64,000 nucleotides of DNA from Sphingomonadaceae bacterium (GTDB lineage Bacteria; Pseudomonadota; Alphaproteobacteria; Sphingomonadales; Sphingomonadaceae), in the NCBI GenBank assembly GCA_947463325.1, contig CANHQT010000005.1, positions 1-64,000 on the forward strand, given 5' to 3'. How positions within the stretch are numbered: position 1 is the stretch's first letter; every line of letters starts with the position of its first letter. Made by a program: the position numbers and the translations under genes. The notes below the pieces were generated by a model. It was not told the DNA's origin, searched no databases, and saw only the letters and a program-made list of their open reading frames with translations. Positions 56,892 through 64,000 of the stretch are shown in pieces.

Positions 56892-57455
56892 ATGAACCTG
56901 CTCGAACTGGTTGCCGTGACCTTGGGCGTCGCCAACATCGCCCTGCTGATCCGGCGGAGCATCTGGAACTACCCGTTCGGCATCGCGATGGTGCTCCTCT
57001 ATTTCGAGATATTCCGCGAAGCGCGCCTCTATTCGGACATGGTGCTCCAGCTCTTCTTCGTCGTCGTTCAGGCGTGGGGATGGTGGCAATGGGCGCGGGC
57101 AGGCGGCCTCTCCGGCCCGGTCGCGGTCGAAAGGCAGGGCGCGCGCGAACGCTGGCTGTGGCCGCTCGGCGCGCTGCTGGCGACGCTCGTCTGGGGTACG
57201 GTGATGCACCGTTTCACCGATGCTGCCGCGCCCTGGTGGGATGCGGCTGTCGCCATGTTCAGCATTGGCGCGCAGATCCTGCTCGCCCGGCGCAAGCTCG
57301 AAAACTGGGTGTGGTGGATCGGCGTCAACATCATCGCCATCGGCCTATACTGGAGCCGTGATCTCCAGCTGACCGCCGGCCTCTACGCCCTCTTCCTCAT
57401 CATGTGCATCATCGGCTTGCGCGAATGGCGCGAAGCGGAGAAAGCGGCGGCATGA
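56892..57455 (+). CDS. pnuC: Nicotinamide riboside transporter PnuC
   Basis: The 187-residue membrane protein has the PnuC layout: FGIAMVLLYFEIFREARLYSDMVLQLFFVVVQAWGWWQW (Q-x-x-x-x-x-x-G-W-x-x-W) and WVWWIGVNIIAIGLYWSRDLQLTAGLYALFL, about seven helices. PnuC allows nicotinamide riboside to diffuse into the cell. It overlaps the NadR-like kinase gene, which traps the substrate by phosphorylation. Confidence 0.92.
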   Translation: MNLLELVAVTLGVANIALLIRRSIWNYPFGIAMVLLYFEIFREARLYSDMVLQLFFVVVQAWGWWQWARAGGLSGPVAVERQGARERWLWPLGALLATLVWGTVMHRFTDAAAPWWDAAVAMFSIGAQILLARRKLENWVWWIGVNIIAIGLYWSRDLQLTAGLYALFLIMCIIGLREWREAEKAAA

Positions 57456-58009
57456 TGGCCCATCGCGCTCCGCGCCTGATCTGCATCGCCGGGGCAGAAA
57501 GCACCGGCAAGAGCTGGCTCGCCCAGCGCCTTGCCGATCATCTCGGCTGCACGGCGGTGCGCGAATATGGCCGGGATTATTGCCTCGCCCATGGCAATGC
57601 GGTGTCGATGGACGAACTGGTCCACATCGGCCGCGAGCAGGAACGGCTTATTGCCGAGGCAATGGCCGCCGCCGCGCGCGCCGGTGATGCCTATGTCATT
57701 GCCGATACCGATGCGTTGGTGACAGCGGTGTGGGCGGACATGATGTACGGCTGGCGTGACCCCTGGTTTGCAGGTGATCGGATCGTTGCCGACTGTCATC
57801 TCGTCACTGCCAATGACATCGCCTGGGAACGTGATGCTATCCGCGTTTATGGCGCGGATGATGACCGGCAGCGCTTCCGCACCCTCCTGTTGGCCGAGAT
57901 CGCGGCGCGCGGAGGCCATGCCATGGACATCAACGGCGAAGGCCCCGTCCGCTTCGCCAATGCCCTTGCCGCGATCCAGCGGTTGGAGCCCGCCTCAAGC
58001 TCGTGCTGA
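57452..58009 (+). CDS. NadR-type nicotinamide riboside kinase
   Basis: The 185-residue P-loop protein has CIAGAESTGKSWLAQRL at the start, VREYGRDYCLAHG near residue 35 and AYVIADTDALVT. It equals the C-terminal kinase half of E. coli NadR, without regulatory helix-turn-helix or adenylyltransferase domains. It phosphorylates nicotinamide riboside to NMN. The ATGA overlap with pnuC couples uptake and trapping. Confidence 0.9.
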   Translation: MMAHRAPRLICIAGAESTGKSWLAQRLADHLGCTAVREYGRDYCLAHGNAVSMDELVHIGREQERLIAEAMAAAARAGDAYVIADTDALVTAVWADMMYGWRDPWFAGDRIVADCHLVTANDIAWERDAIRVYGADDDRQRFRTLLLAEIAARGGHAMDINGEGPVRFANALAAIQRLEPASSSC

Positions 58010-58034
58010 CACGGGCCGTTGACGCTGCTAACGG
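58006..58034 (+). promoter_or_regulatory. Predicted lepA promoter (leaderless type)
   Basis: CTGACA and TAACGG are separated by 17 bases and the -10 box ends 6 bases before the lepA ATG at 58041. There is no Shine-Dalgarno. Confidence 0.4.
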
Positions 58035-58040
58035 CGCGCC

Positions 58041-59858
58041 ATGACCGACTTGTCCCGCATCCGCAATTTCTCGATCATCGCGCATATTGATCATGGCAAA
58101 TCCACGCTCGCCGACCGTCTGATCCAGCAGACCGGTGGCCTCACCGCGCGCGAGATGACGAGCCAAGTGCTCGACAATATGGATATTGAGAAGGAACGCG
58201 GCATCACCATCAAGGCGCAGACCGTGCGCCTTTCCTACACCGCCAATGATGGCGAAACCTATCAGCTCAACCTGATGGATACGCCCGGCCACGTCGACTT
58301 CGCTTATGAAGTCAGCCGCAGCCTCGCCGCCTGCGAAGGCGCGCTGCTCGTCGTCGATGCGGCGCAAGGGGTGGAGGCGCAAACGCTCGCCAACGTCTAT
58401 CAGTCGATCGAGCATGACCATGAGATTGTGCCGGTCATCAATAAGATCGATCTGCCTGCGGCGGATGTAGACAAGGTGAAGGCGGAGATAGAGGACATCA
58501 TCGGCCTGCCCGCTGATGACGCGGTGCTTGCCAGCGCCAAGTCCGGCATCGGCATTGCCGAAACGCTCGAAGCCATCGTCACCCGTATCCCCCCGCCAAA
58601 GGGTGACCGCGAAGCACCGCTCACCGCCATGCTCGTCGATAGCTGGTATGATCCCTATCTCGGCGTCGTCATCCTCGTCCGGGTGATCAATGGCGTCATC
58701 AAAAAGGGTCAGCAGATCAAATTCATGCAGGCGGGCACCACCCACCTGATTGACCGTGTCGGCTGCATGACACCCAAGATCGAGCATCTGCCCGAACTGG
58801 GGCCGGGCGAAATCGGCTTCATCACCGCGCAGATCAAGGATGTCGCGCAGGCCCGCGTCGGTGACACCATCACCGATGCAAAGCGGCCCGCCGCCGCTCC
58901 TCTGCCGGGGTTCAAGGAAGTGCAGCCGGTCGTTTTCTGCGGCCTGTTCCCCACCGACGCCGCCGATTTTGAAAAGCTGCGTGAAAGCATCAGCAAACTG
59001 CGCCTGAATGACGCCAGCTTCTCGTTCGAGATGGAAAGCTCGGCCGCATTGGGCTTCGGCTTCCGCTGCGGTTTCCTCGGCCTCCTGCACCTCGAAATCA
59101 TTCAGGAGCGGCTGACCCGCGAATATGATCTCGATCTCATCACCACCGCGCCGTCGGTGGTGTACAAGCTCAAGCTGGGCAAGACCAAGAATGAGGACGC
59201 CCGCGACCTCGAACTGCATAACCCGGCCGACATGCCCGATCCGGTGCGCATCCTGGAGATTGAGGAGCCGTGGATCGAGGCGACCATCTATTGCCCCGAC
59301 GAATATCTCGGCTCGATCCTGAAACTGTGTCAGGACCGGCGCGGCATCCAGAAACAGCTGACCTATGTCGGCGGCCGGGCGCAGGTCGTCTATGAACTGC
59401 CGCTCAACGAAGTGGTGTTCGATTTCTACGACCGTCTGAAATCCATCAGCCGGGGCTATGCCAGCTTCGATTACCACCAGATCGGCCACCGCCCGGGCGA
59501 CCTTGTGAAGATGAGCATCCTCGTCAACAACGAACCGGTCGATGCCCTGTCCATGATTGTCCACCGTGGCAGCGCCGAAAGCCGCGGTCGCGGCATGTGC
59601 GAACGGCTCAAGGATCTGATCCCCCGCCACCTCTTCAAAATCCCGGTCCAGGCCGCGATCGGCGGCAAGGTGATCGCCCGCGAAACCATCGCCGCCATGC
59701 GCAAGGATGTGACCGCCAAATGCTATGGCGGGGACATCACCCGAAAGAAAAAGCTCCTCGAAAAGCAGAAAGAGGGCAAAAAGAAGATGCGCGAATACGG
59801 CAGCGTCCAAATCCCGCAGGAAGCCTTCATCGCCGCGCTCAGGATGGGGGAGGAGTGA
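58041..59858 (+). CDS. lepA: Elongation factor 4 (LepA) GTPase
   Basis: LepA is a ribosome-associated GTPase acting in initiation or back-translocation. The 605-residue protein has all GTPase motifs ([44 protein letters not shown]), EF-G-like domains, and the LepA-specific C-terminus with [25 protein letters not shown]. Length is standard. The stop overlaps the thioesterase start. Confidence 0.97.
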   Translation: MTDLSRIRNFSIIAHIDHGKSTLADRLIQQTGGLTAREMTSQVLDNMDIEKERGITIKAQTVRLSYTANDGETYQLNLMDTPGHVDFAYEVSRSLAACEGALLVVDAAQGVEAQTLANVYQSIEHDHEIVPVINKIDLPAADVDKVKAEIEDIIGLPADDAVLASAKSGIGIAETLEAIVTRIPPPKGDREAPLTAMLVDSWYDPYLGVVILVRVINGVIKKGQQIKFMQAGTTHLIDRVGCMTPKIEHLPELGPGEIGFITAQIKDVAQARVGDTITDAKRPAAAPLPGFKEVQPVVFCGLFPTDAADFEKLRESISKLRLNDASFSFEMESSAALGFGFRCGFLGLLHLEIIQERLTREYDLDLITTAPSVVYKLKLGKTKNEDARDLELHNPADMPDPVRILEIEEPWIEATIYCPDEYLGSILKLCQDRRGIQKQLTYVGGRAQVVYELPLNEVVFDFYDRLKSISRGYASFDYHQIGHRPGDLVKMSILVNNEPVDALSMIVHRGSAESRGRGMCERLKDLIPRHLFKIPVQAAIGGKVIARETIAAMRKDVTAKCYGGDITRKKKLLEKQKEGKKKMREYGSVQIPQEAFIAALRMGEE

Positions 59859-60295
59859 TGGCGGACGCACCCAACCCCATTCCCCCGTCCGACCTTTCCG
59901 AAACGCTTGGCCTTGTGCGGGTGGTGGAGATGGACCCGGCCGGGCGGGCGCGGATCGAGTATCGGGCGGGCGCGCACATGTGCCATTCGGGCGGGGTGGT
60001 GCAGGGCGGGTTCGTCACCGGCTGGATCGATGCGGCGATGGCGCATGCCGCGATCGCCATGGCGGGGCCGGATGTCGTTCCCATGTCGCTGGAACTCAAG
60101 GTCAGTTTCTTTGCGCCCGCCCGCCCCGGCGTGCTGACAGCAGAGGCTTGGGTTGAAAAGCGCGGCCGCTCGACCTGCTTTTTCGAAGGTCGCCTGCTCG
60201 ACGCGGAGGGACGCATACTCGCCAAGGCGAGCTCGACGCTGATGCTCGCGGATCGTGCGCGGGTGGAAAGCGCATCGGCCGCCGCGCGGGGATGA
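59858..60295 (+). CDS. PaaI family hotdog thioesterase
   Basis: The 145-residue hotdog-fold protein has CHSGGVVQGGFVTGWIDAAMAHAA (the helical segment with the catalytic region) and MSLELKVSFFAPARPGVLTAEAWVEKRGRS. Such enzymes hydrolyse acyl-CoA thioesters. TGATG overlap with lepA couples translation, though there is no obvious functional link to LepA. Confidence 0.87.
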   Translation: MADAPNPIPPSDLSETLGLVRVVEMDPAGRARIEYRAGAHMCHSGGVVQGGFVTGWIDAAMAHAAIAMAGPDVVPMSLELKVSFFAPARPGVLTAEAWVEKRGRSTCFFEGRLLDAEGRILAKASSTLMLADRARVESASAAARG

Positions 60296-60401
60296 CGCAT
60301 GCGGTCGCGCGTCGCTTGACCGGCACTGCATTTGCGAACAGTCCTGCAACGGCCCATCGCCATGCACCAGCATGGCCTTGCACCAGAGAGGGAGTAGCCG
60401 A

Positions 60402-61184
60402 ATGACCCGCCCGACTTATGATTTCAGCGGCAAGAATGTGTTCGTCTTCGGCGGCACCAGCGGAATCAACCTCGGCATTGCGCATGGTTTTGCGCGCGCC
60501 GGCGCCAACCTTTCGGTCGCCAGCCGCAATCCGGACAAGGTCGCCGCGGCGAAGGATGCATTGAGCCACACCCACCCGGCACTCGGCTTCGCGCTCGACG
60601 TGCGGGATTGGGATGCGGTGAAGGCTGCGGTCGACGCGCATGTTGCGGAACGCGGCAGCATCGACATCCTCATTTCCGGTGCTGCCGGCAATTTCCCGGC
60701 GCCCGCCACCGCGATCAGTTCCAAGGGTTTTCGTACCGTCACGGATATCGACACGCTCGGCACCTGGCACGTCATGCGCGCCGCTTATGATGCACTCACC
60801 AAACCGGGCGCGAGCATCATCAACATTTCCGCAGCCCAAGCCTGGATCGCCATGCCGCTGCAGGTGCATGTGTGCGCCGCCAAGGCCGGGGTCGACATGA
60901 TCACCCGCTGCCTCGCGATGGAATGGGGGCGTGATGGCATCCGCATCAATTCGGTCGCGCCCGGCCCGATCGCGGGGACAGAAGGGATGGCCCGCCTCGC
61001 TCCCACGCCGGAGGCCGAAGCGCGCGTCAACGCCGGCGTTCCGTTGGGCCGCATGGGCACGGTGGACGAGATTGCCGACGCCTGCATGTTCCTCTCCAGC
61101 GATGCCGCGCGCTACATTTCGGGCGCGGTCATCCCCGTTGACGGCGGCTCGACCGCCGGCCGGATGCTTTCAGGGCTCAGCTGA
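60402..61184 (+). CDS. DECR2-like SDR reductase (2,4-dienoyl-CoA reductase type)
   Basis: The 260-residue SDR has the NAD(P) loop FVFGGTSGINLGIA and a C-terminal signature INSVAPGPIAGTEGMARL. It lacks the YxxxK of classical SDRs: the equivalent is LQVHVCAAKAG. ILISGAAGNF and TVTDIDTLGTW, together with the missing Tyr, match peroxisomal 2,4-dienoyl-CoA reductases. It is followed by an overlapping MaoC hydratase, suggesting acyl-CoA metabolism. GAGGGAG precedes the ATG. Confidence 0.87.
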   Translation: MTRPTYDFSGKNVFVFGGTSGINLGIAHGFARAGANLSVASRNPDKVAAAKDALSHTHPALGFALDVRDWDAVKAAVDAHVAERGSIDILISGAAGNFPAPATAISSKGFRTVTDIDTLGTWHVMRAAYDALTKPGASIINISAAQAWIAMPLQVHVCAAKAGVDMITRCLAMEWGRDGIRINSVAPGPIAGTEGMARLAPTPEAEARVNAGVPLGRMGTVDEIADACMFLSSDAARYISGAVIPVDGGSTAGRMLSGLS

Positions 61185-61633
61185 TGGCCGGGCGCTTTTT
61201 CGATGACTGGACGGTGGGTGACCGGATCGAGCATGAGATCCGCCGCACCGTGACGGAGACGGACAATCTCCTCTTCTCGGTGATGACCCACAATCCCCAG
61301 CCGTTGCACATCGATGCGGAGGCCGCACGGGATAGCGAGTTCGGCCAGATCCTCGTCAACGGCACTTATACTTTCGCGCTGATGGTCGGCCTCTCGGTCG
61401 GCGATACCACGCTCGGCACGCTCGTCGCCAATCTGGGCTATGACAGGCTGGTGATGCCCAAGCCGGTGTTTATCGGCGATACGATGCGCGCGACGAGCGA
61501 GGTGATCGCGCTCAAGGAATCACAGTCCCGCCCGAACGCCGGGATCGTCACCTTCCGCCACGAACTGATCAACCAGCGCGGCGAAACCGTCTGCGCCTGC
61601 GAACGCTCCGCGCTGGTAAAGCGGCGGGCCTAA
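61184..61633 (+). CDS. MaoC family (R)-hydratase
   Basis: The 149-residue hotdog protein has FFDDWTVGDRI and FSVMTHNPQPLHIDAEAA, the hydratase-2 motif with catalytic Asn/His area, then FGQILVNGTYTFALMVGL. Members hydrate enoyl-CoA to 3-hydroxyacyl-CoA or act on branched dicarboxylyl-CoA (mesaconyl-CoA hydratase-like). It overlaps the reductase gene by 1 base. Confidence 0.88.
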   Translation: MAGRFFDDWTVGDRIEHEIRRTVTETDNLLFSVMTHNPQPLHIDAEAARDSEFGQILVNGTYTFALMVGLSVGDTTLGTLVANLGYDRLVMPKPVFIGDTMRATSEVIALKESQSRPNAGIVTFRHELINQRGETVCACERSALVKRRA

Positions 61634-61642
61634 CAGTCTGGC

Positions 61643-62188
61643 TTAGCGCCGGGCGGCGCGCAGCCGCTGCACGGCCGCCAGCGTTTCGCGGACATGGTCA
61701 TTGGGGTTCATGTCGTCATGGACATGGGCGATACGCCCGTCGGTTCCGATGACATAGCTGGTCCGCCGGCTCATCCCTTCGCGCAGCACCACATCATATT
61801 GCGCGATCAGATTGCTGCTCGCCGAAGCCATGGGGAAAGCGCCGCGGCATTCCTGCGTCGAAAAACGCTCCAGCGTATCGACGTCATCCATCGATATGCC
61901 GATCACCGTCGCGCCCGCTGCTCGGAACTGGGGTATCGCCTCGGCAAAGGCGCGGCTTTCGATGGTGCAGCCGGACGTGAAGGCACGCGGAAAGAAATAG
62001 ATCACCACCGGTCCGCGCCGCAGCAGCCGGTCGAGCGAGACGGTGAGGCGGCGTCCGCCTTGCGCTGCGGGCAGGGTGAATGTCGGCGCGCGGGCGCCCT
62101 GTTCCAGCGCCGCCAGTGCCGGCGCGGCGGGCATTCCCGCCAGCGATAGCGCGGATATGGCAAGGGCGGCGGCAAAGATCGGACGCAT
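61643..62188 (-). CDS. Exported peroxiredoxin (AhpC/TSA, BCP-like)
   Basis: The 181-residue protein has a signal peptide (to ~PALA), then LEQGARAPTFTLPAAQGG, VVIYFFPRAFTSGCTIESRAF with peroxidatic Cys in TSGC, and a second Cys in TQECRGAFPM that could resolve it. It would reduce peroxides in the periplasm. The start at 62188 is chosen because the signal peptide begins there. It lies 79 bases downstream of cysH. Confidence 0.88.
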   Translation of the reverse strand: MRPIFAAALAISALSLAGMPAAPALAALEQGARAPTFTLPAAQGGRRLTVSLDRLLRRGPVVIYFFPRAFTSGCTIESRAFAEAIPQFRAAGATVIGISMDDVDTLERFSTQECRGAFPMASASSNLIAQYDVVLREGMSRRTSYVIGTDGRIAHVHDDMNPNDHVRETLAAVQRLRAARR

Positions 62189-62267
62189 GACAGGACCCCT
62201 CCTCAAGAGCAGCTTGGCCCATAGCGCATCACGGCCACCTTGTCGAAGCGCCGCCTCGTGCAGAGGG

Positions 62268-63056
62268 TCAGAATACCGGTTCTTCGCCCGGCCCCGGCGG
62301 CATGGTCTTGACCTCGCCATGCAGGCCGCACTCGGTCTTGTCCCAGCCACGCCAGCGCCCGGCTCGCGGGTCTTCGCCCGGCTGCACCTTGGATGTGCAG
62401 GGCGCGCAGCCGATGGAAGGATAGCCTTGTGCCACCAGTGGATGCGGCGGCAGCGCGCGCGCATCCATGTGCGCGGCAATGTCCGCCACCGTCCAGCGCG
62501 CCAGCGGATTGACCTTGATCCGGCCGGTCGCGTTCTCCAGCTCGAACATCGGCAGGTTGGCCCGGGTGGATGACTGAAAGGCCTTGCGGCCGGAAATTGT
62601 CGCGTCAAACGGCGCAAGCGCAGCTTCCAGCGGGCGCACTTTGCGCAGGTCGCAGCAGCCGTCAGGATCGAATGACCAGCGCAGCCCCTTGTCGTCGCGC
62701 GCGGCAATTTCGCCCGCGTCGGGATGCAGGGTGACGAGGTTGGTTAGGCCCAGCCGTTCGATCAGAAGGTCGCGATAGGCCAGCGTTTCCGGGAAATGCT
62801 TGCCGGTATCGAGGAAGAATATGGCGGCAGCCGGATCGACCCCTGCCACCAGATCGAGCAGGACCGCACTCTCTGCACCGAAGGAGGAAACGAGCGCGAC
62901 GTCACCGGCGATCTTCTCACACAACACTGCCTTCAACAGCTCGGCAGTATCGGCGCCACGGTAGAAATTGTTGAGGCGGATGATGTCGTGCGCGCCCGCC
63001 CGCGGGCCAATGCTGATGCGGTCGCGGGTCCGGCTCTCGCGCGTCTTAACCGCCAT
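62268..63056 (-). CDS. cysH: Adenylyl-sulfate (APS)/PAPS reductase CysH
   Basis: The 262-residue protein reduces activated sulfate to sulfite. VSSFGAESAVLLDLVA (PP loop), DGCCDLRKVRPLE and GCAPCTSKV are seen; the CC...CxxC set marks the [4Fe-4S]-containing group that mostly uses APS, and the final ECGLHG has the catalytic Cys. It overlaps the DUF934 gene by 11 bases in a cysI-DUF934-cysH unit. Confidence 0.93.
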   Translation of the reverse strand: MAVKTRESRTRDRISIGPRAGAHDIIRLNNFYRGADTAELLKAVLCEKIAGDVALVSSFGAESAVLLDLVAGVDPAAAIFFLDTGKHFPETLAYRDLLIERLGLTNLVTLHPDAGEIAARDDKGLRWSFDPDGCCDLRKVRPLEAALAPFDATISGRKAFQSSTRANLPMFELENATGRIKVNPLARWTVADIAAHMDARALPPHPLVAQGYPSIGCAPCTSKVQPGEDPRAGRWRGWDKTECGLHGEVKTMPPGPGEEPVF

Positions 63057-63471
63057 GGCGCAGCTTCCACACCGGCACCGCGCCATCGGCGGCGGGCTGG
63101 TAGACATGGGCAAAACGCTCCAGCGCCCGCTCCACTGCCGCCATATCGAGCGGCCGTGCGGGCGCGAAACTGTCAAACCCGCAGCGGCGCATAAAGCCGA
63201 TCTGGTCGACCAGTACGTCGCCCTCGGCGCGCAGTTCGCCGGCATAGCCCGCTTCGCGCAGGATGCGTGCGGAGGAATAACCGCGTCCGTCCCGGAACTT
63301 GGGGAAGGCGATTTCGATCAGCGCGATGCGATCGAGATGCGGCAGCAACGCACGCGGCTCGTCATCCGGCTCAAGCCGGACAGCGGTCGCGTTTGACTGG
63401 TCGAGGAAGGCATCGAGCGTCACCGCCGGCTGCTCGGGTGCCTCATCGGTGCGGAAACGCAGCTCAACCAT
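63046..63471 (-). CDS. DUF934 protein of sulfate assimilation operon
   Basis: The 141-residue protein has VRLEPDDEP, IALIEIAFPKFRDGRGYSSARILRE and GDVLVDQIGFMRRCGFDSF, which is the DUF934 pattern. It is almost always encoded between sulfite reductase and CysH in proteobacteria and may assist electron supply, but its role is not proven. It overlaps both neighbours. Confidence 0.9.
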   Translation of the reverse strand: MVELRFRTDEAPEQPAVTLDAFLDQSNATAVRLEPDDEPRALLPHLDRIALIEIAFPKFRDGRGYSSARILREAGYAGELRAEGDVLVDQIGFMRRCGFDSFAPARPLDMAAVERALERFAHVYQPAADGAVPVWKLRHGG

Positions 63472-64000
63472 AGACTGCCTCCTTGAACGGCTCCATGCCG
63501 ACGCGGCGATAGGTGTCGAGGAAACGCTCGCCATCGCTTCTCAGCGTCCGGTACCGTTCGACCACTTTCTCGACGGCATCGACCACGCCATCCTCGTCAA
63601 AGCCCGGACCCATGATCTTGCCCAGGCTCGCATCTTCCGCGCCCGATCCGCCGAGCAGTAGCTGGTAATTTTCAGTGCCCTTCCGGTCGACGCCGAGGAT
63701 GCCGATATGGCCCGCATGATGGTGGCCGCAGGCGTTGATGCAGCCCGATATCTTGAGCTTCAGTTCCCCGATGTCGCGCTGCCGCTCCGCATCGGCAAAG
63801 CGCTGCGCGATCTTCTGCGCGACCGGAATCGACCGGGCATTGGCAAGGCTGCAATAATCGAGACCCGGGCAGGCGATGATGTCGCTGACCAGATCGATGT
63901 TCGCATCCGCCAGCTCCGCTGCCACCAGCGCGTCGTAAATCGCCGGCAGGTCACTTTCCGCGACATGCGGCAGCACGATATTCTGGCTGTGCGTGACGCG
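63464..64000 (-). CDS. cysI: Sulfite (nitrite/sulfite) reductase hemoprotein, C-terminal part
   Basis: This is the 3' end of a gene whose start is beyond the window. The ~178 visible residues have IACPGLDYCSLANARSIP and KISGCINACGHHHAGHIGILG, which together supply the four cysteines (C-x5-C, C-x3-C) for the [4Fe-4S]-siroheme centre. It would reduce sulfite to sulfide. The stop overlaps DUF934 by 8 bases; the operon order is cysI-DUF934-cysH. Confidence 0.92.
   Translation of the reverse strand, partial: RVTHSQNIVLPHVAESDLPAIYDALVAAELADANIDLVSDIIACPGLDYCSLANARSIPVAQKIAQRFADAERQRDIGELKLKISGCINACGHHHAGHIGILGVDRKGTENYQLLLGGSGAEDASLGKIMGPGFDEDGVVDAVEKVVERYRTLRSDGERFLDTYRRVGMEPFKEAVYG

Noticed and set aside
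57930-59870. 646-codon minus-strand frame opposite lepA
   Set aside because: GC-rich antisense artefact; lepA is fully conserved in the same region.

Overview
The window is ordinary high-GC chromosomal DNA from an alphaproteobacterium, most likely a member of the Sphingomonadales. The reasons are the carotenoid genes crtY-crtI-crtB, a class I lysyl-tRNA synthetase, an RcdA-type (DUF1465) cell-cycle protein, the rpmF-plsX-fabH-ihfA-merR block, a one-cysteine DksA, a DUF6356 protein, and promoter-like boxes of the TTG...TAT type placed unusually close to start codons. I see no transposases, phage genes, CRISPR arrays, rRNA or tRNA. Coding density is very high and nearly every gene has a recognisable family.

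Layout. 1-7.8 kb: a GNAT acetyltransferase, an OmpA-like envelope protein, ispG (isoprenoid precursor), a TorF-type porin, an FMN alpha-hydroxyacid oxidase, rlmN, and small membrane or secreted proteins with a histidine phosphatase. 8-16.6 kb: dnaN on its own, a PQQ-type sugar dehydrogenase, an unknown lipoprotein, pyrC head to head with a YgfZ-like folate protein, an unknown cysteine-containing secreted protein, a retropepsin-like protease, an MBL-fold hydrolase and a MAPEG protein. 16.8-19.8 kb: the fatty-acid/phospholipid initiation operon rpmF-plsX-fabH-ihfA-merR. 19.8-31 kb: a SixA-like phosphatase, an Fe-S DinG-type helicase, lysK with a DUF3291 gene, a fatty-acid desaturase, two exported hydrolases and a strongly repetitive RcnB-family protein. 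31-43.5 kb: argC with an SH3 protein and a MarR regulator, an M17 aminopeptidase, a Baeyer-Villiger-type monooxygenase, a NUDIX hydrolase, rimO, serS-surE with a degenerate LytM lipoprotein, and a Ser/Gly-rich surface-type protein with a sorting-signal-like C-terminus.

43.9-52.6 kb: dksA, a PilZ (c-di-GMP) protein, two divergent YdcH/DUF465 genes, rcdA and the tamA-tamB outer-membrane assembly pair. 52.6-61.6 kb: a tightly overlapping run crtY-crtI-LOG-crtB (carotenoids), pnuC-nadR (nicotinamide riboside uptake and phosphorylation), lepA with a PaaI thioesterase, then a DECR2-like SDR reductase coupled to a MaoC hydratase. 61.6-64 kb: an exported peroxiredoxin and the end of a sulfate assimilation operon cysI-DUF934-cysH.

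The most unusual items are not new gene clusters. They are (i) two families of exact 12-residue repeats in the RcnB-like protein, one resembling EF-hand loops; (ii) the Ser/Gly-rich protein with a VPAPP...RRKF tail; (iii) a perfect hairpin that buries the ribosome binding site of the DUF885 peptidase gene; (iv) a recurrent promoter arrangement that predicts leaderless mRNAs; and (v) a LOG-family enzyme and NAD salvage genes embedded in the carotenoid operon. I did not find convincing evidence for a wholly new multi-gene system.
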